DNA of 64,000 bases, taken from Natronohydrobacter sp. (lineage in GTDB: Bacteria > Pseudomonadota > Alphaproteobacteria > Rhodobacterales > Rhodobacteraceae). Both the position numbers and the translations under genes were made by a program. The stretch covers positions 62,001 through 126,000 of the forward strand of contig JAUVXF010000007.1 in the NCBI GenBank assembly GCA_030603695.1, in the 5' to 3' direction. This document shows, one piece after another, positions 38,952-48,404 of the stretch. The notes below the pieces were generated by a model. The model made no database searches, had not been told where the DNA came from, and saw only the letters and a list, made by a program, of their open reading frames with translations. Positions within the stretch are counted from its first letter, which is position 1; each line of letters begins with the position of its first letter.

Positions 38952-40397
38952 ATGCGCATGCATCGGCAATTCTATATCAATGGCACATGGTGCGACCCGA
39001 TTGCAGGGCAGGATTTGCCTGTGATCAACCCCTCCACCGAAGAGCCTTGCGCCATCATATCCTTGGGCGGTGTCGCCGATACCGATCTGGCCGTGGCCAG
39101 CGCCAAAGCCGCCCTGCCCGGCTGGATGCACACCCCACCCGCCGAACGGCTGGAACTGGTGAAACGCATCTTGCACGAATACAAGGCCCGCGCCGAAGAT
39201 ATGGCCCAGGCCATGAGCATGGAGATGGGCGCGCCCATTGATCTGGCGCGCGCCAGCCAATACGGGGCAGGCACATGGCATATCAGCAATTTCATCACGG
39301 CATTCGAGCAGATCGAATTTGACGCGCCGCTGAACGCGCATAGCCCGGAGGATCGCATCATCCGCGAAGCCGTGGGCGTCTGCGCGCTGATCACGCCATG
39401 GAACTGGCCGATGAACCAAGTCACGCTGAAGGTTATCCCTGCCCTTCTGGCAGGCTGCACGATGGTGCTTAAACCCTCTGAAATCGCGCCCCTCTCCTCT
39501 ATCGTCTGGTCAGAGATCATGGATGCCGCAGGCACGCCAAAGGGCGTTTACAACATGGTCAATGGCGATGGGCCGGGGGTTGGCACGCAGCTATCGGGCC
39601 ACCCGGATGTGGATATGGTCAGTTTCACAGGCTCTACCCGCGCAGGCATTGCGATTTCCAAAAACGCGGCAGAAACGCTGAAACGCGTGCATCTGGAATT
39701 GGGCGGCAAAGGTGCCAATCTTGTCTTTGCCGATGCTGATGCAGGTGCCGTGAAACGCGGCGTCCAACATTGCTTCCAGAATTCCGGCCAATCCTGCAAC
39801 GCCCCCACCCGCATGCTGGTGCAGCGCGAGATTTATGATGCAGCCGTAGAAACCGCGCGCGAAGTGGCCGAAGCCACCACCGTTGGCCCCGCCAATGCCT
39901 CTGGCCGCCATATCGGGCCGGTGGTCTCTCAGGCGCAATATGACAAGATTCAGGGGCTGATAGAGACAGGCATCGCCGAAGGCGCGCGTCTGGTTGCCGG
40001 GGGGCTTGGGCGCCCCGATGGGCTGAACCGCGGTTATTTCGTGCGCCCCACTGTCTTTGCAGATGTGACAAATGACATGACCATCGCCCGCGAAGAGATA
40101 TTCGGGCCAGTGCTGTCCATCATCCCCTTCCAGACAGAAGCAGAGGCGGTGCGCATTGCCAATGATACTGTCTATGGGCTGACAAATTATGTGCAATCCC
40201 AGGACGGCACGCGCCGCAACCGCCTTGCGCGGCAATTGCGCGCCGGCATGATCGAGATGAATGGCCGCTCACGCAGCGCCGGTTCCCCCTTTGGGGGCAT
40301 GAAGCATTCCGGCAATGGCCGCGAAGGCGGGGTCTGGGGCATAGAGGATTTTCTGGAAGTCAAAGCTGTTTCGGGATGGGACAGCGCAGCAGGATGA
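38952..40397 (+). CDS. aldehyde dehydrogenase family protein
   Basis: LITPWNWPMNQVTLKVIPALLAGCTMVLKPSEIAP, VSFTGSTRAG, LELGGKGANLVFADAD, FQNSGQSCNAPTRMLV. Confidence 0.95.
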   Translation: MRMHRQFYINGTWCDPIAGQDLPVINPSTEEPCAIISLGGVADTDLAVASAKAALPGWMHTPPAERLELVKRILHEYKARAEDMAQAMSMEMGAPIDLARASQYGAGTWHISNFITAFEQIEFDAPLNAHSPEDRIIREAVGVCALITPWNWPMNQVTLKVIPALLAGCTMVLKPSEIAPLSSIVWSEIMDAAGTPKGVYNMVNGDGPGVGTQLSGHPDVDMVSFTGSTRAGIAISKNAAETLKRVHLELGGKGANLVFADADAGAVKRGVQHCFQNSGQSCNAPTRMLVQREIYDAAVETAREVAEATTVGPANASGRHIGPVVSQAQYDKIQGLIETGIAEGARLVAGGLGRPDGLNRGYFVRPTVFADVTNDMTIAREEIFGPVLSIIPFQTEAEAVRIANDTVYGLTNYVQSQDGTRRNRLARQLRAGMIEMNGRSRSAGSPFGGMKHSGNGREGGVWGIEDFLEVKAVSGWDSAAG

Positions 40398-40404
40398 ACG
40401 CTAA

Positions 40405-40788
40405 ATGAAGTATCAATACGACCCCGAGAATATCTTTGCCAAAATCCTGCGCGGGGAAATCCCGTGCAACAAGGTCTATGAAAGCACTCATGCGCTGGCC
40501 TTCACGGATATCGCGCCCAAAGCGCCGCATCATGTGCTGGTCATCCCCAAGGGCGCCTATGTGTGCTACGACCATTTCGCGCGCGCGGCTTCCGAGGCCG
40601 AAATCGTGGACTATACCCGCGCCATCGGAACTGTATGCGACCAGTTGGGAATCGCGCCCGGCGATGGCGGGGCCGGCTACCGCATGATCTCCAACGCTGG
40701 CCAAGACGGGGTGCAGGAAGTGCCGCACCTGCATGTGCATATTCTTGCAGGGCGCAATATCGGGCCAATGGTGATGATGCGCCCTTGA
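40405..40788 (+). CDS. HIT family protein
   Basis: NIFAKILRGEIPCNKVYESTHALAFTDIAPKAPHHVLVIPKGAY, GVQEVPHLHVHILAGR (HxHxH). Confidence 0.95.
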   Translation: MKYQYDPENIFAKILRGEIPCNKVYESTHALAFTDIAPKAPHHVLVIPKGAYVCYDHFARAASEAEIVDYTRAIGTVCDQLGIAPGDGGAGYRMISNAGQDGVQEVPHLHVHILAGRNIGPMVMMRP

Positions 40789-40825
40789 CGGAACCTTCGC
40801 GCCTGTCTAATCAGGCGCGCAGAGC

Positions 40826-40899
40826 GGCGAGTTGGCGGAGTGGTTACGCAGCGGATTGCAAATCCGTGTACAGGAGTTCGATTCTCCTACTCGCCTCCA
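40826..40899 (+). tRNA. tRNA-Cys(GCA)
   Basis: GGCGAGT acceptor pairs with ACTCGCC, anticodon loop TTGCAAA, T-loop GTTCGATTC, encoded CCA. Confidence 0.95.
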
Positions 40900-41190
40900 T
40901 AAAATCAATCACGTCCAAGCACTAACTGAAAACGCGAAGCGCGCGTTTCATAGAACGTTTCAAAGTTCCTGTTCTGGCGCCGTTTTGCGCTGCCGGGCCT
41001 GCGCGTTGATCGCGCGGATATTCCGGCCGCCGCCCCGGCCTGTTTGTGGATCACCGCTTTTGTTGCGTGGCCGTTATCGCTGGCTATTTGTTCATCATCG
41101 CAGCCCGCCCAAGCTGATAATCTGATGAAACCCCGCTAACGGCAGCAATTCCATTGGCCCGAATTTGTGCTGCTCTTGCGCGTCACCTGA

Positions 41191-42165
41191 TCAATACTCG
41201 ACAGTTATCACCACGATATCGGAATATTCGCCAGGCAATGGGGACTGCCCTTGCAAAATTCGGCCATAAACCGGAATCACTTGCTGGCTGCCCGTGGCTA
41301 CCAGCCCGCTGCGTTTATTTGTGGGCTGATCGCCCCAAACCAAGCTGCGCCCGCTATCTTGATAAAGCCCATAGGCGAGCATGCTTGCGCCGCTTGTCAT
41401 CAATCTGTTTGCGGGATTTGTTGCTCCAGGCCCGTTTCCAAGGCTGATACCGACTGAATAGTTTGTCCCGGCAGAGCATGTCACATTGATGGCCGATGAG
41501 GCATCTATAGGGGCCGATATTGATGGCGGCACAAGGCCAAAGGCCAGATCGCTGGTAGAGACAGTGCAGCTTGGCGTCAGGTTTGCGCTTACTGTAAATG
41601 GCGCTATGGCTTGGGCAGTGCCAGAGCAACTGTCATTCCCCGCCACGATCGAAGCATTTACCAAACCGCTAAAGACCGAAGAATAATTGCCTGCCGCAGT
41701 TGTTGAGATCGGCAACACGATTGATGCGTGAATTGCAGTCTCGAGCCGGAATGTCGAAGTTCCAGATGCAAAGCTGTTCTGCAAAATAGTGAATTGCTCA
41801 CGGTTCCATTCCACCCCGCCGCCTGACACCCGGCGCAGGCGATAAGGCAGTTGCGCCGATGGTGTCGCAGGGTTTGTCATGAGGCGGGTTGATATATTGG
41901 GATAAGCGCCGGTTGCACCGCCGCTGCCTGGGCCTAAATCTACACAGGCCTGAACCGACGCCCTATTGCCATTGCCTATGCAGTTTATTGTAAGCGTTCC
42001 AGTTGTCGCGAGCGTAGCCATCGCGCCGGGCGTGACATTTCCAAAATTCAGGTTGGTTATCGCTGCACTACATGTTTGCGCATGGACTGCCGAAATACTG
42101 GCAACCAGGCCAAGGGATAGAACCGTGATTTCAATTAGCTTCCGAACACTTATCATGGCAGACAT
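41191..42165 (-). CDS. spore coat U (SCPU) two-domain pilus tip-type protein (CsuE-like)
   Basis: Signal peptide; repeated SCPU pattern C...LNFGNVTPG...INC and CTVSTSDLAFGLVPP...INVTCSAGTNYSVGISLGNG. Confidence 0.85.
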   Translation of the reverse strand: MSAMISVRKLIEITVLSLGLVASISAVHAQTCSAAITNLNFGNVTPGAMATLATTGTLTINCIGNGNRASVQACVDLGPGSGGATGAYPNISTRLMTNPATPSAQLPYRLRRVSGGGVEWNREQFTILQNSFASGTSTFRLETAIHASIVLPISTTAAGNYSSVFSGLVNASIVAGNDSCSGTAQAIAPFTVSANLTPSCTVSTSDLAFGLVPPSISAPIDASSAINVTCSAGTNYSVGISLGNGPGATNPANRLMTSGASMLAYGLYQDSGRSLVWGDQPTNKRSGLVATGSQQVIPVYGRILQGQSPLPGEYSDIVVITVEY

Positions 42166-44675
42166 TCCACGGTTTCTATACTGCGCTGTTGATCACTGCT
42201 TGGCGTGAAAGTAAATCGGGATGTGCAACTCTCATTTCCCATGCGCACCAAAACGGTATTTGTTGCAGTTAATCGGGTAAACCATACAAGCCCATCATAC
42301 CCAATAATCGCCTCCTCTGCGCCCCCGTTCAAAATGGCCTGCGATCCCACCTCGACAAAGCTGCCATCAGCGTGGCGTAGTTCCAACAACGCAGCGCGCC
42401 CGGTTTCTATGCCGAAATTGACGGTTACACCCGAATTCAGCGCCGGAACGACATCGCGCGAACTGGCGGCGATCCCCGCATCCAGCGGCAGATCATCAGG
42501 GATAACGATCGAAATACGATTGCGCTGATAGGACTGAAGCCCAGATACCAGCGCGCGGCCCGATCCACCTGTCTTTGTCACTGGGCGGTTCTGAAGGTTT
42601 ATAAGCACGCCTGGCATTCCAACATTAACCACGGCGAACGCGTCCGCGATCTCTGGTGCTGCAAAAACGCCACCACCTGCGGCGACAAATGCCCCGCTGA
42701 AGCTGGCTTGCGCCCCCAGTTTGCCCCTGTTTTCACGGGCAATCAGCTCTGCCCGGCCAAAAGCCATATTCTTTGTCAGCCGCAGATCAGCAACCCGATC
42801 CGCGCCTGTTCCCTCCATCCTCAGAGCGTAGCCAACAGCCCCGATCTGGCTGCCCATCGGGCGAGACAGGCCTATTGACGGATTCGGTTTACCTCTCTGG
42901 CTGCGCGCGGCATTGGCAGAGGCGATATGACCACCGCCAAGCGGCATTGAGAACGAGGCCGAGACACCAAAACCTTCGGCCAGCCCGAAAGCACGGAAAC
43001 CATTTACCTGAAGGTGGGCGCCACGCTTGCCCAGCCGGTGAGAATAAGAGGCCGATAGGATTCTGTCGCGTGTCTCGCCGCGCAAACTGTTGATATAGCT
43101 TAAACCCAAGCTGCCTTCGGTTCCACCAATGCGGGGAAGCCCGATGCTGATAACATCCAGCGCATCACTTGGACGCAGCGCGGCAAATTGATCTTCAGTT
43201 GCACCTTCGCCCAAGGCCGCGACCCCGCCGATATAGGCCAGATCACGGAAATCCCCAAATGTTCTGCGGCTCGACATGTTCAGGTTAACCATGCCTACGG
43301 TGGTGCGCAAACCGGCCTGAACGAATGCCCCTTTTACCCCCGCATTCGTGCTGCCACCAGCCGCAAGACTTACTTCCGCGCGATCAAACAAGATAGCGCT
43401 CAGCCCATGCCCAAAGGCCAACAACTCCCTGTTGCCTTCAATATGTCCCTCCAGTGTCAGCGCATCGGTTACTCCGTAGCGCAGGCTCAAAGCGCCGGAA
43501 GTTGTCGTGTCATAGCTAAAGTTCTCGACACCGAACGCCCGTCGCGAACGGCCAATCTGAAGCGCGAAATCAAGCGTCCCGGCGCGGATGAGATTTTGCG
43601 AGGCGAAGAACGGCAGTTGCACAACACGTTCGATTCCGGCCTCATCGCGGATTACAATTTCAGCCTCGCCGCTGGATGTGACAAAAGGCAAATCTGTCAG
43701 CACAAAGGGGCCGGGTTCCACCTGCCCGGAGAATGCGCGTATCCCGCCAACAAATACATCGACACTGGATGGAACTGCCGCTGTCCCGGAAAAAGATAGC
43801 GGCGGAGATGTCACAATATTCTCGCCCAGCGAAAAATCCCGACGAAGCTGAATCCCCCCCATCCGCACAGGCCGTGCCCAAGGCAAACTGCTGGAAACAA
43901 AATCTCCCACCGTCACGGTTACCAGCCGTTCCGGCATCGCCACCGTGAAAGATGTCTCGAACCGGCGAAACTGTTTGCGGTTTTCACCCGCTTTCGCAAA
44001 GCTCAGCCCCACATTGTTTTTTAGCACGCCCATCGGTGTAAATATGCGCCCGTCCAGCGCCAGATAGCCATTTCCCAAATCGGGGCCAGCGCCGAATAGA
44101 TCGTCACCCAAATCGGCGGTCAGACGATAATTCAGCACAAGGCCAAATCCCGTTTGCACCTCTGGCAAGTCCCTGCGTGGACGTGCCCCGATTATTCTGG
44201 GCATCATTGCTTCAGGTATGGCCGCAACCACCAACGCCTGACGCAAGACATCATAGCGCGCGGAAATACCCGGTATCTGGTCAAGTCGTGTTCGTCCGCG
44301 AAAGCCAGCAGGGGGCCGGATACCTGCTTCGCGCAGATCGTTTGAATCCATCCAGAGATGCCCGGTATCAAAATCAAACTCGACATCGAAGGACTTGCCA
44401 TTAGAACGCCCGTTGATCTCGACAATCAGAAACAGCAGATTGCGCATGTCCTGATCGGAAACAAAGCCGGGCCTGGCAAGGGCTGGTCGTGCCGTGGCAA
44501 ATTCAGTTGCCGGGCCAAGGATGGCACCAAGATCATTGGAAAAGCCGTTGCTTGTCTGTGCAAAACTGCCGCTTGGGGCGCACAGGCAAACCCAAATTAC
44601 CGCGCCCTTGATCGCGGCGCCTAGCCGAGTGTGTCGGTAGGCTCGATCGTTGGGGCTAGAAAGCGTGCGCTTCAT
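42153..44675 (-). CDS. fimbrial outer-membrane usher (CsuD-like)
   Basis: LFLIVEINGRSNGKSFDVEFDFDTGHLWM, VGDFVSSSLPWARPVRMGGIQLRRDFSLGENIVTSPPLSFSGTAAVPSSVDVFVGG, C-terminal CTSRFTF. Confidence 0.92.
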   Translation of the reverse strand: MKRTLSSPNDRAYRHTRLGAAIKGAVIWVCLCAPSGSFAQTSNGFSNDLGAILGPATEFATARPALARPGFVSDQDMRNLLFLIVEINGRSNGKSFDVEFDFDTGHLWMDSNDLREAGIRPPAGFRGRTRLDQIPGISARYDVLRQALVVAAIPEAMMPRIIGARPRRDLPEVQTGFGLVLNYRLTADLGDDLFGAGPDLGNGYLALDGRIFTPMGVLKNNVGLSFAKAGENRKQFRRFETSFTVAMPERLVTVTVGDFVSSSLPWARPVRMGGIQLRRDFSLGENIVTSPPLSFSGTAAVPSSVDVFVGGIRAFSGQVEPGPFVLTDLPFVTSSGEAEIVIRDEAGIERVVQLPFFASQNLIRAGTLDFALQIGRSRRAFGVENFSYDTTTSGALSLRYGVTDALTLEGHIEGNRELLAFGHGLSAILFDRAEVSLAAGGSTNAGVKGAFVQAGLRTTVGMVNLNMSSRRTFGDFRDLAYIGGVAALGEGATEDQFAALRPSDALDVISIGLPRIGGTEGSLGLSYINSLRGETRDRILSASYSHRLGKRGAHLQVNGFRAFGLAEGFGVSASFSMPLGGGHIASANAARSQRGKPNPSIGLSRPMGSQIGAVGYALRMEGTGADRVADLRLTKNMAFGRAELIARENRGKLGAQASFSGAFVAAGGGVFAAPEIADAFAVVNVGMPGVLINLQNRPVTKTGGSGRALVSGLQSYQRNRISIVIPDDLPLDAGIAASSRDVVPALNSGVTVNFGIETGRAALLELRHADGSFVEVGSQAILNGGAEEAIIGYDGLVWFTRLTATNTVLVRMGNESCTSRFTFTPSSDQQRSIETVECLP

Positions 44676-44685
44676 TCAGGTGCTC

Positions 44686-45135
44686 TCAGCCGCCACTTTG
44701 CCCAACAAAGCACAGAGGCAAAGAGTGTCGCAGCGCAAGGCCGACACTGTTTCGCTGCGCGCCAAGTTTGGGCAATTGATCGATGACGATTCTGTAACAC
44801 TCGCGCCCCCGCACCGGCGTTGTCGCCGTGCGCACGATCCGAAGGGTTATTTCTTCGCCTCCTTGCAAGGTCGCGGCTGGCGGGCTGATGACAACATCAC
44901 GCGTAAGCGAATATTGATCGCTGCCACCGTTACGAACCCAGCGCACAATTCTAAATTGTAGTGGTAAACTGCCCCGGCCATCTGCACGCACTGTCATTGT
45001 TGTGCTGTTGGCAGGGGCAGCTATGTTCTGTCCGATTGGCGAAAATGTCAGTCCATCCGCCTGCGCTGTTGGTGATGAAAGCGAAACAACAAAAACCAAC
45101 CCCATCGCATGGATGAGATACCAAACACATCGCAT
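44686..45135 (-). CDS. periplasmic pilus chaperone, N-terminal domain only (CsuC-like, truncated)
   Basis: LPLQFRIVRWVRNGGSDQYSLTRDVVISPPAATLQGGEEITLRIVRTATTPVRGRECYRIVIDQLPK...LRHSLPLCFVGQSGG-stop at the interdomain hinge. Confidence 0.82.
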   Translation of the reverse strand: MRCVWYLIHAMGLVFVVSLSSPTAQADGLTFSPIGQNIAAPANSTTMTVRADGRGSLPLQFRIVRWVRNGGSDQYSLTRDVVISPPAATLQGGEEITLRIVRTATTPVRGRECYRIVIDQLPKLGAQRNSVGLALRHSLPLCFVGQSGG

Positions 45136-45170
45136 TTTGTCTGGCCTTTTCTCTAGAGATGGCCTGATGT

Positions 45171-45707
45171 TCAGGGCGCTACGAAGATTGTATTATATGC
45201 CAGCGTTACCGTGACAGTATCGTCATAGGCGCCCACCTCATAAGCAGTGCTGTTTACAACTGCGCCCGAGATGTTCACGTTGTAGGTCTGGCCATTGTTC
45301 AATGATGCTGCATTGGTTGCCGCGCCAATGCCAATCAGGCTTCCGCTGGCCGAAATCGTGTAAGGCACGAAGGCGTTGCTGCCAGCTTCGAGGTTTTTCA
45401 TGCGCCGGACACCACTATCCGGGTTCAATCCGCCATCGAACTGGAGGGCTACAGAAACTTCGCCAGGATTGGCTGATGTGCAGGTGACATCGATTTCTGT
45501 CGAGGCGGTTGTTGTCGCAGTGGAAGACAGGGTTCCGAAAGCGAGATCACTGATCGCATCGATGGAGCAACTGCGTGCAACAGTGGCTGTGACCCGCATA
45601 TCCGCTGTTGCTGTTGCAGTTTGGCCGAAAGCGCCGTTTGCAGCAAGAATTGTAGCAACAATGGCGGTGAACCGGAAGGTAGCAGAGGTGGTAGAGATGG
45701 TAGGCAT
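45171..45707 (-). CDS. SCPU-domain major pilin (CsuA/B-like)
   Basis: Signal peptide; ATVARSCSIDAISDLAFGTLSST..., IDVTCTSANPGEVSVALQFDGGLNPDSGVRRMKN..., C-terminal DTVTVTLAYN. Confidence 0.88.
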   Translation of the reverse strand: MPTISTTSATFRFTAIVATILAANGAFGQTATATADMRVTATVARSCSIDAISDLAFGTLSSTATTTASTEIDVTCTSANPGEVSVALQFDGGLNPDSGVRRMKNLEAGSNAFVPYTISASGSLIGIGAATNAASLNNGQTYNVNISGAVVNSTAYEVGAYDDTVTVTLAYNTIFVAP

Positions 45708-46463
45708 GATGGAGAAACCCTAGGAAGTTAAGCCCAAGCCGGGCTTGCAGGCAACATCCGAACATACGATGTTGAGTAAGAAATCCTTCAGATTAAATAT
45801 ATATTCAATTTATATTAATTGCATGCAAATCTAACTTTGTTTCATTTTTCCTCATAAGGCTTTCAACTTTCTTGATCGCCTTTTTGATGTCAAAAAACAC
45901 AGTGAAACCCGCGCAATCCAACATAATCGACTGTCCGATAAGCTAGGGTGGCGGCCTTGCATTTAGGCGCTAAGCCAATGAAAATATTGCACCATAGCCA
46001 GAGCCAACGTGCCCCGCGTCTGGTAGGGCCTGTGCTGCAAGCCACGCATGATCTGATCTGTGCCGCCCATCACATCAGCGCCAAAGCGTATTTCTGACAT
46101 ATTGCTGAATGCAACACGCGCGCAGGCAAGCTGTGCTCTGCTTCATGCAAGCAGTTCGTCGCGTTGCGCCCGTGCCCCCTCAGCATTGAATGATGGGTCA
46201 TCTTCCATGTCATATAGCCGCTTGTCCCAAGCGCGTGTGATTCGCTTCGTGCTGACATCTGCGCCGTGACGTTTTGACAATGCAGGGTGATTTCTGCGCG
46301 GCATTTGAACCATTATCATTCACAATCTGTCAGGTGAGGCAGGCTTCAAATTCGTGCACAGCAGCTAGTTCCCCCCTAGCCCCCACCCAATCCGCAAAGG
46401 CTGAAACGCTTTCAAGATTGGCCATCCGCCATTTACATCATCACTGCACATGGTGTTAACGCC

Positions 46464-46874
46464 ATGCGCGGCAGAGCAAGGCCCGAATTTCCGCCGATCT
46501 GTCGCTCTTGTGCTGCATGGCGGCGTAAGGATGACGGCAGGCTGGGCTGCCTTATGGGAGGGCTGCGCGGGGGGATTGAGGGGTTTTCGGCGGCGGAACT
46601 GGCCTTTGTCACATCGGCATATTTTCTTGGCTTGCTGTCGGGCGCGCGGATTACGCCCGCCATGATCCGCAGTATGGCCCATCTGCGGATCTTTGCCGCA
46701 ACCGCAGTTTTTGCCGCCTATCGCATGACCCGGCGCGCGGGTATTCCGGCTTCGGAAACCGAAAGCTATCTGGGCATTCTGCCCACCACATCGCCTGTGG
46801 CCGCAGAAGCCGCGACCGCATGGTCTGCCGAACAGGCAGAGGCAGAGCGCGACACAAATGACGCGCCGCATTGA
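46464..46874 (+). pseudogene. MFS transporter relic with in-frame internal deletion
   Basis: GLRGGIEGFSAAELAFVTSAYFLGLLSGARITPAMIRSMAHLRIFA (TM1-2 region) joined directly to AAYRMTRRAGIPASETESYLGILPTTSPVAAE (C-terminal tail of the same family). Confidence 0.7.
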
Positions 46875-46928
46875 CACTGCGCCGCGCCGCCTCAGATCAC
46901 GCGGGAACAAAACACAAAAAGGCAGGCC

Positions 46929-47141
46929 ATGCCCATTCCCGATTTTGACCGCGCAACACTTAGCGAAATCATAGAACTGGCGCTTAGCGATCATGCCAGT
47001 TTTGAAACCATCCGCGCCCAGCATGGGCTTGGGGCAGATGATGTGCGCGCCCTGATGCGGGCAGAGTTGAAACCGGGCAGCTACCGCGCATGGCGCAAAC
47101 GCGTGCGCCAGTTTTCAGCCCGGCGCGCGGTTTACAAATGA
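46929..47141 (+). CDS. TIGR03643/DUF2805 family protein
   Basis: LSEIIELALSDHASFETIRAQHGLGADDVRALMRAELKPGSYRAWRKRVR. Confidence 0.88.
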   Translation: MPIPDFDRATLSEIIELALSDHASFETIRAQHGLGADDVRALMRAELKPGSYRAWRKRVRQFSARRAVYK

Positions 47142-47707
47142 ACGCGCCCGCCCTGCCCTGGGCCTTGCACCTTCACAGCCTGCATGCGGCGGCATGGCAG
47201 CACTTGGCGCGCGGCGTGCATGATCGCCACGCCCCGGCCCGGCACCCGACATTGGCAACCGTCACGCCAGATGGCCGCCCAGCGCTGCGCACAGTCGTTT
47301 TGCGCAGCGCAGACAAGGCAAGCGGGATGCTGGAAATCCATACTGATCTGAATTCCGCCAAAGTAGCGCAATTGCGCGCAAACCCGGCCGCCGCGCTGCA
47401 TATCTGGGATGCGCGCACGCATCTGCAAATGCGCCTGCGGGCCAGCGCCACGCTGCATCACGGGCCAGAGGTCGCGCAGACATGGGCGCGCGTGCCAGAG
47501 GCCGCGCGCCAAAGCTATGGCATCCAGCCAGCCCCCGGCCAGCCAATCCCAGAGGGGCTGGCCTATCACAAGCACCCCGATCCGGCGGCCTTTGCCGTAC
47601 TGCGCCTTTGGCTGACAGAGATGGATATCCTGCATCTTGGCCCGGAACATCGGCGCGCGCGGTTTACACAGGCAACAAATTGGGCAGGCGAATGGCTTGC
47701 ACCCTGA
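47138..47707 (+). CDS. pyridoxamine 5'-phosphate oxidase-like flavin-binding protein
   Basis: RHPTLATVTPDGRPALRTVVLRSADKASGMLEIHTDLNSAKVAQLRANPAAALHIWD. Confidence 0.9.
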   Translation: MNAPALPWALHLHSLHAAAWQHLARGVHDRHAPARHPTLATVTPDGRPALRTVVLRSADKASGMLEIHTDLNSAKVAQLRANPAAALHIWDARTHLQMRLRASATLHHGPEVAQTWARVPEAARQSYGIQPAPGQPIPEGLAYHKHPDPAAFAVLRLWLTEMDILHLGPEHRRARFTQATNWAGEWLAP

Positions 47708-47926
47708 TTTGCGCGGAATTCCGGCAACTGCCTGCCCATAGAACAGGGCTTTTGCAGCGATTTGCACAGTAATCACGCAAAACGCGCGCAGCGGCGGCCA
47801 TTCCGCGCCATGGGCGATTCACATTCGTTTCAAAATATGTTTTAAAGCACGCATACCCGATTTCACGCGTCACAGATTTCCCCAAAAAGCGCTGACAACC
47901 GCGCACCAACACAGGCAGGCACCACC

Positions 47927-48397
47927 ATGAGCAATATTCGCGCCGCAGTTCTCGCACTGCTTTGTTTCTCATTTCCTGCTGCGGCAGAATCGCCCCGCGT
48001 GATCGGCAGCTTGGGCCAGCAGATTGACCTCAGCAGCACCGAAGCATATTTGCGCTACCTCGGCAGCCCGGTTTTCTGGAAATTCCAGCCGGTGCTTGGG
48101 GTATCGGGCACGGCAAACGGCTCTGGCTGGGCAGGTGTCGGGGCGGCAACCACATGGCGGCTGCACGATGCCGGGGTGTTCTTGCGCACCAGCACAATGG
48201 TAGGGGTGCAGCGGCGCGGCTCTGGCCCCAATCTGGGCGGGCCAATCCAGTTCCGCTCGGCACTTGATCTGGGTGTGCAGCGCCCAAGCGGCGTAGAGTA
48301 TGGGGTTGGGGCGGATCACCGCTCCAATGCTGGGCTGTATAAGCCCAACCCCGGCCTGAACAGTGTGTATCTGTTTGCCTCTATACCGTTGGAATAG
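47927..48397 (+). CDS. PagL-like acyloxyacyl hydrolase / lipid A deacylase family outer membrane protein
   Basis: Signal peptide; C-terminal GVEYGVGADHRSNAGLYKPNPGLNSVYLFASIPLE with HxSNAG...NPG motif. Confidence 0.7.
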   Translation: MSNIRAAVLALLCFSFPAAAESPRVIGSLGQQIDLSSTEAYLRYLGSPVFWKFQPVLGVSGTANGSGWAGVGAATTWRLHDAGVFLRTSTMVGVQRRGSGPNLGGPIQFRSALDLGVQRPSGVEYGVGADHRSNAGLYKPNPGLNSVYLFASIPLE

Positions 48398-48404
48398 CGC
48401 GGCC

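Noticed and set aside
40798-40819. Perfect hairpin CGCGCCTG-TCTAAT-CAGGCGCG before tRNA-Cys
   Set aside because: Probably an ordinary terminator or processing element after the HIT gene; no U tract, too little support for a separate claim.
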